Shown: piece by piece, positions 41,482 to 44,269 of the stretch | Position numbering within the stretch: position 1 is the first letter of the stretch | Layout: every line of letters begins with the position of its first letter | Source of the DNA: Amycolatopsis sp. CA-126428 | GTDB taxonomy: Bacteria; Actinomycetota; Actinomycetes; Mycobacteriales; Pseudonocardiaceae | Direction: 5' to 3' | DNA: 44,269 bases | Assembly (NCBI RefSeq): GCF_002904335.1 | Contig: NZ_PPHF01000085.1 | Coordinates: 1 to 44,269 of the forward strand | Notes under the pieces: generated by a model | The model's database searches: none | What the model was told of the DNA's origin: nothing | Seen by the model: only the letters and a program-made list of their open reading frames with translations | Program-made: the position numbers and the translations under genes

Positions 41482-42393
41482 TCACAGTGCTGCTCCCCCC
41501 GCCACCAATCCGGCGAGCGCCACCGCACCCCGCAGCGACGACAACCCGCCCAGCGCGGCCGGTTCCACGGGGACCGGGGTCTGGCCCTGGCGCACGAACT
41601 CCGCGAGGTGCCCCGCCACCGACGGCACGATCTCCGGAATCCCCGCCGCGAACCCGCCGCCGATCAACGCGCGGTCCGGGTGGACCAGCTCCTGGACCCC
41701 GGTCACCGCCGCGGCCAGTGCCCGGGTGGTGCCTTCGAGGGCGTCGGCGGCCCACGGCTCTCCGTGGTGCAGTGCCCGCTGCAGCGCGGGGAACGAGACG
41801 TCCGCTCCGCGCAGGAGGGACGCGCGGCGGAGGGTCGCCGGGCCGGAAGCCAGCGTTTGCAGGCACCCTCGGCGGCCGCAGACGCACCGGACCCCGCCCA
41901 TCTCGACGATCAGGTGGCCGATCTCGAACGACCCGCGGCCGAGGCCGGGGCACGGCACGCCGCCCAGGACCAGGCCGCCGCCGATGCCCGTGCCGATGCC
42001 GATGTACAGCAGGTTCTCGCAGCCCGAGGCCCGCGCCTCGGCGAGCGCGCCGAGGTCGCCGTCGTCCGCCCAGGCGATCGCCGCCTCGGGGAACAGCTCG
42101 TGCAACGCCGTTTTCAGGTCTACTCCGGTCCACTCCGGGCGGCTGGGCCAGGTCGTGATCCGGCCGTCCGGGCCGACCGTGCCGGGCATCGCGACCCCGA
42201 CCGCCTCCAGCGGGACGTCGAGCCGCTCGCGCAGCCGGGCCACGTGCCCGGCCAGCTGCGCGAGGTCCTCCTGCGCGCTGTGCCGGGCTCCCCAGGCGAA
42301 CGACGTTTCCTCGACGCACTCGGAGCCGGCCTCGACGCGGAAGGCGACCTTGGTGCCGCCGACGTCGATGCCGAGGTGGCCCGGGGTGCCCAC
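41482..42393 (-). CDS. rifN: ROK-family sugar kinase, kanosamine 6-kinase (RifN-like)
   Basis: A 303-residue ROK kinase. ATP motif LGIDVGGTKVAF at the N-terminus, sugar and metal region GHLIVEMGGVRCVCGRRGCL (the ROK zinc-binding His/Cys motif), and GIGTGIGGGLVLGG with the catalytic Asp region upstream (WADDGDLGAL). RifN phosphorylates kanosamine at O-6 to feed the aminoshikimate route to AHBA. The GTG at 42393 lies 4 bases after the phosphatase stop. It is last in the oxidoreductase-phosphatase-kinase operon, the same order as rifL-rifM-rifN. Confidence 0.93.
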   Translation of the reverse strand: MGTPGHLGIDVGGTKVAFRVEAGSECVEETSFAWGARHSAQEDLAQLAGHVARLRERLDVPLEAVGVAMPGTVGPDGRITTWPSRPEWTGVDLKTALHELFPEAAIAWADDGDLGALAEARASGCENLLYIGIGTGIGGGLVLGGVPCPGLGRGSFEIGHLIVEMGGVRCVCGRRGCLQTLASGPATLRRASLLRGADVSFPALQRALHHGEPWAADALEGTTRALAAAVTGVQELVHPDRALIGGGFAAGIPEIVPSVAGHLAEFVRQGQTPVPVEPAALGGLSSLRGAVALAGLVAGGAAL

Positions 42394-42397
42394 GTCG

Positions 42398-43096
42398 TCA
42401 GCGGCCGGGCACCGGCGGGCAGAGCGCGAGCAGGTCGGCCGGCTGCCGCAGCACCACGTCGGGACCAGCGGCGAGCAGCTCGCCGATGTCGTCGGGGGGC
42501 GCCCACAGGGCGGCCGCCGAAGCGACGCCGGCACCTCGTGCGCTCTGCAGGTCGGTGGGCGCGTCACCGATCATGATGGCCTGCTCGGGCGGGACGTCCA
42601 GCAGGTCCAGCGCGTGCCGCACGATGTCGGGGGCCGGCTTGGGCCGGGCGACCTCGTCCGAGCCGATGACGTGCTCGAAGAACGGGAGCAGGCCGAGGTC
42701 GTCGAGCAGGGACCGGGCCCGCGGCCCGCTCTTGCCGGTGGCGATGGCCAGCCGCAGCCCCCGCGCCCGCAGCGTCAGCAGCAGCTCGGTGACGCCGTCG
42801 AAGATCTGAACCTCGCTCGCGAGGCGGTAGCTCTCGCGGACGAACGGTTCCTCCAGCTCCAGCGGCAGGCCCATGATCCGCATGATATCCGGAAAATAGC
42901 GGCCGAGGTGGCGCCGGTACTCGGCAAAAGGCGCCGGGCCGTCGCCGACCACCTCCGCGTAGGCGATGGCGAAGGCCTCGCTCATCACCGCGAAGCTGTC
43001 GACGACGACCCCGTCGAGGTCGAAGATGACCGCGTGCCGGACCGGTACCGAGGGATCGGCCCCGGCCTCCGGCCGATCGACGATCGGGAAAGACAT
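42398..43096 (-). CDS. rifM: HAD-family phosphatase (RifM-like)
   Basis: A 232-residue HAD hydrolase. Motif I is FDLDGVVVDS, motif II is IATGKSG, a Lys lies in SDEVARPKPAPD, and motif IV is MIGDAPTDLQSARGAG; all catalytic residues are intact. RifM works with RifL and RifK in making kanosamine from UDP-glucose for AHBA. The ATG at 43096 has AAAGGGA upstream. It lies 12 bases after the oxidoreductase stop and immediately before the kinase, so the three are co-transcribed. Confidence 0.92.
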   Translation of the reverse strand: MSFPIVDRPEAGADPSVPVRHAVIFDLDGVVVDSFAVMSEAFAIAYAEVVGDGPAPFAEYRRHLGRYFPDIMRIMGLPLELEEPFVRESYRLASEVQIFDGVTELLLTLRARGLRLAIATGKSGPRARSLLDDLGLLPFFEHVIGSDEVARPKPAPDIVRHALDLLDVPPEQAIMIGDAPTDLQSARGAGVASAAALWAPPDDIGELLAAGPDVVLRQPADLLALCPPVPGR

Positions 43097-43108
43097 GGAG
43101 CTCCCTTT

Positions 43109-44179
43109 CTACTGGTACGCCGGGACAGCGCCGCGCACCGAGCCCGCGGAGGCGTAGAAGTTCTCGATCAGCTGCACGATCGGCCGCGCTTCGGCGACGG
43201 CCCGGCCGCGGTTGCCGGGATCGGCCAGCGTCGTGGCGAGGTCGCTCACCTGGCGGGTGTATTCGACGCCGATGCGCTCGAGCGGCACGGGCAGCCGGGT
43301 GGTGGTGCCTTCGCGGGTCACCGTCAGCACGGGCTCGGGCTCGCGATTGGGGCTGAAGCCGAAGGTGCACCGCAGGTCCGCGGTGCCGGCGCTGCCCTCG
43401 ACGTGGATCACCGAGACGTCTCGCGCCTGGTGCGAGGCCCAGCTCGCCCGGAGGGAAACCGAGACGCCGTCGTCGCGGACCAGGAAGCCGCGCGCGGTGT
43501 CCTCGACGTCGGCGAGGTCGGCGCCGGGCCGGTCCTGCCGCCACGCCGCGCGCCAGGCGCCGGCGTTGACGAAGTCGTCCGACGTCACGCCGATGACCTG
43601 GGTGAAGGCGGCCGGGCCGAGCAGGAACGCAAGCGTGTCGAGCAGGTGCCAGCCGAGGTCGTACAGCGCTCCCCCGCCGGCCTTCTCGCGCTGGGTGAAC
43701 CAGCCGCCCGCGCGCGGCACGCCCCGGGCCCGGATCCAGCCCATGGCGACGTGCCGGATTTCGCCCAGCTCCGGCAGGAGGTCCCGCAGCGCGCCGACGT
43801 CACCGCGGTAGCGGGCGGCACTGCCGGCCAGCAGCATCCCCCCGCTGCGTTCGGCCGCGGCGAGGATGTCGATCTCGGCCGAGGTCAGGCACACCGGCTT
43901 CTCCAGGAACACGGAGATCCCGGTCGCGAGCAGCGCGCCCGCCACCTCGGTGTGCAGGTAGTTGGGCACCGCGACGACGGCGAGGTCTACGTCACGTGCG
44001 GTCAGCGCGGACACCGCGGCGTGCGTGGGGATACCGGTCGCCTTCGTGAACGCCTGCCGCGACGCCGGGTCGGCGTCCACGGCGGCGACCACCTCGAAGT
44101 CCGCGTGCTCGCGCAGCAGGGGCAGCCACAGCTCCCGGCCCGCCCAGCCGAGCCCGACCACCGCGGCCCGGACGCTCAT
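43109..44179 (-). CDS. rifL: Gfo/Idh/MocA-family oxidoreductase (RifL-like)
   Basis: A 356-residue NAD(P)-dependent sugar oxidoreductase. The Rossmann motif is VVGLGWAGRELW, the family Lys motif is FLEKPVCLT, and YDLGWHLLDTLAF carries the conserved Asp/His region. RifL oxidises the 3-position of UDP-glucose so that RifK can aminate it on the way to kanosamine and AHBA. The ATG at 44179 has GAGGGG five bases upstream; a GTG at 44185 overlaps that site and is less likely. AHBA synthase (rifK) is expected just beyond the window. Confidence 0.92.
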   Translation of the reverse strand: MSVRAAVVGLGWAGRELWLPLLREHADFEVVAAVDADPASRQAFTKATGIPTHAAVSALTARDVDLAVVAVPNYLHTEVAGALLATGISVFLEKPVCLTSAEIDILAAAERSGGMLLAGSAARYRGDVGALRDLLPELGEIRHVAMGWIRARGVPRAGGWFTQREKAGGGALYDLGWHLLDTLAFLLGPAAFTQVIGVTSDDFVNAGAWRAAWRQDRPGADLADVEDTARGFLVRDDGVSVSLRASWASHQARDVSVIHVEGSAGTADLRCTFGFSPNREPEPVLTVTREGTTTRLPVPLERIGVEYTRQVSDLATTLADPGNRGRAVAEARPIVQLIENFYASAGSVRGAVPAYQ

Positions 44180-44192
44180 GCGCACCCCTCGC
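44174..44192. repeat. 19-bp direct repeat spanning the rifL ribosome binding site (copy 1)
   Basis: GCTCATGCGCACCCCTCGC occurs here and again at 44251-44269. On the minus strand each copy contains GAGGGG, a 5-base spacer and ATGAGC, that is a complete translation start. Confidence 0.8.
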
Positions 44193-44256
44193 TGACGCTC
44201 GGCGTGGCCTGAGCGGCACGCGCAGTGTTGAATGATTCGCTCGCCAGCTCGCTCAT
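44176..44256 (-). CDS. Possible 26-residue leader peptide upstream of the oxidoreductase
   Basis: A frame MSELASESFNTARAA and onward to SVSEGCA runs from the second copy of the duplicated start region to a TGA that overlaps the rifL-like ATG (ATGA). It has its own GAGGGG site. It could be a leader peptide, a by-product of a small tandem duplication, or the 3' end of a longer upstream gene, since the frame is also open to the window edge. Confidence 0.35.
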   Translation of the reverse strand: MSELASESFNTARAAQATPSVSEGCA

Positions 44257-44269
44257 GCGCACCCCTCGC
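44251..44269. repeat. 19-bp direct repeat spanning a ribosome binding site (copy 2)
   Basis: This is identical to 44174-44192. It lies at the very edge of the window, so the true repeat may be longer. Confidence 0.8.

Noticed and set aside
41474..44212. 912-codon plus-strand frame opposite rifL/M/N-like genes
   Set aside because: It is the mirror of three complete enzymes; its composition is typical of antisense frames at this GC content.
1..44269. CRISPR arrays, tRNA/rRNA genes, integrase or transposase genes
   Set aside because: I looked for repeats with regular spacing, cloverleaf-like segments and transposase motifs and found none I could support; rearrangement traces here are gene remnants without visible mobile elements.

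Overview
This window is very GC-rich DNA with GTG/TTG starts, overlapping stop-start codons and actinobacterial secondary-metabolite genes. It reads as a Pseudonocardiaceae-type actinomycete chromosome (an Amycolatopsis-like host is the best guess, because several proteins look like close relatives of rifamycin-cluster proteins). No rRNA, tRNA, CRISPR array or intact insertion sequence was seen.

Region A (about 0.5-10.9 kb) is a compact cluster that makes and halogenates a carrier-bound pyrrole. Divergent operons encode a prolyl-AMP ligase-like adenylation enzyme and an acyl-CoA-dehydrogenase-like prolyl-carrier oxidase (minus strand), and a free carrier protein plus a flavin halogenase (plus strand). 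The halogenase is followed without a break by a TrpB2-type PLP enzyme, an ACMSD-family amidohydrolase/decarboxylase, a MaoC-like hot-dog protein and a YbaK-type tRNA-editing deacylase. A cation/proton antiporter, an EamA exporter and a LuxR-type regulator with a degenerate receiver domain follow on the other strand. No NRPS or PKS elongation module is present here. My working hypothesis is a pathway to a halogenated pyrrole amino acid (Trp-like), with tRNA editing and export as self-protection.

Region B (about 10.9-18.5 kb) is a spacer between the two biosynthetic regions. It holds a lipoprotein, a patatin-like hydrolase, two TetR repressors with visible palindromic operators, a cupin, a LuxR-type regulator and several gene remnants.

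Region C (about 18.5-44.3 kb) is one part of a rifamycin-like ansamycin cluster. AHBA-pathway genes are at both ends: aminodehydroquinate dehydratase (rifJ-like) at 18.5-19.0 kb, and kinase/phosphatase/oxidoreductase (rifN/M/L-like) at 41.5-44.2 kb. Between them are tailoring, resistance and control genes: four P450s, a ferredoxin, two class A flavin monooxygenases, a multicopper oxidase, an NmrA-type reductase, a heterodimeric ABC exporter, a split transketolase (Rif15-like), a 27-O-methyltransferase (Rif14-like), a type II thioesterase (RifR-like) and a PapA5-like acetyltransferase (Rif20-like). The PKS genes and AHBA synthase lie outside the window.

Region C promoters share an 18-bp imperfect palindrome resembling the RifZ box (CTACC-N8-GGATG). 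I find eleven copies, most in back-to-back pairs in divergent promoters, many with a TA-containing -10-like element 21-22 nt downstream. I found none in region A, so the two systems are probably controlled separately. Region C also carries debris of lost genes: an internal P450 fragment, a P450 C-terminus fused to the ferredoxin start, and a headless and tailless copy of the LuxR regulator. This indicates recent rearrangement of the tailoring region.
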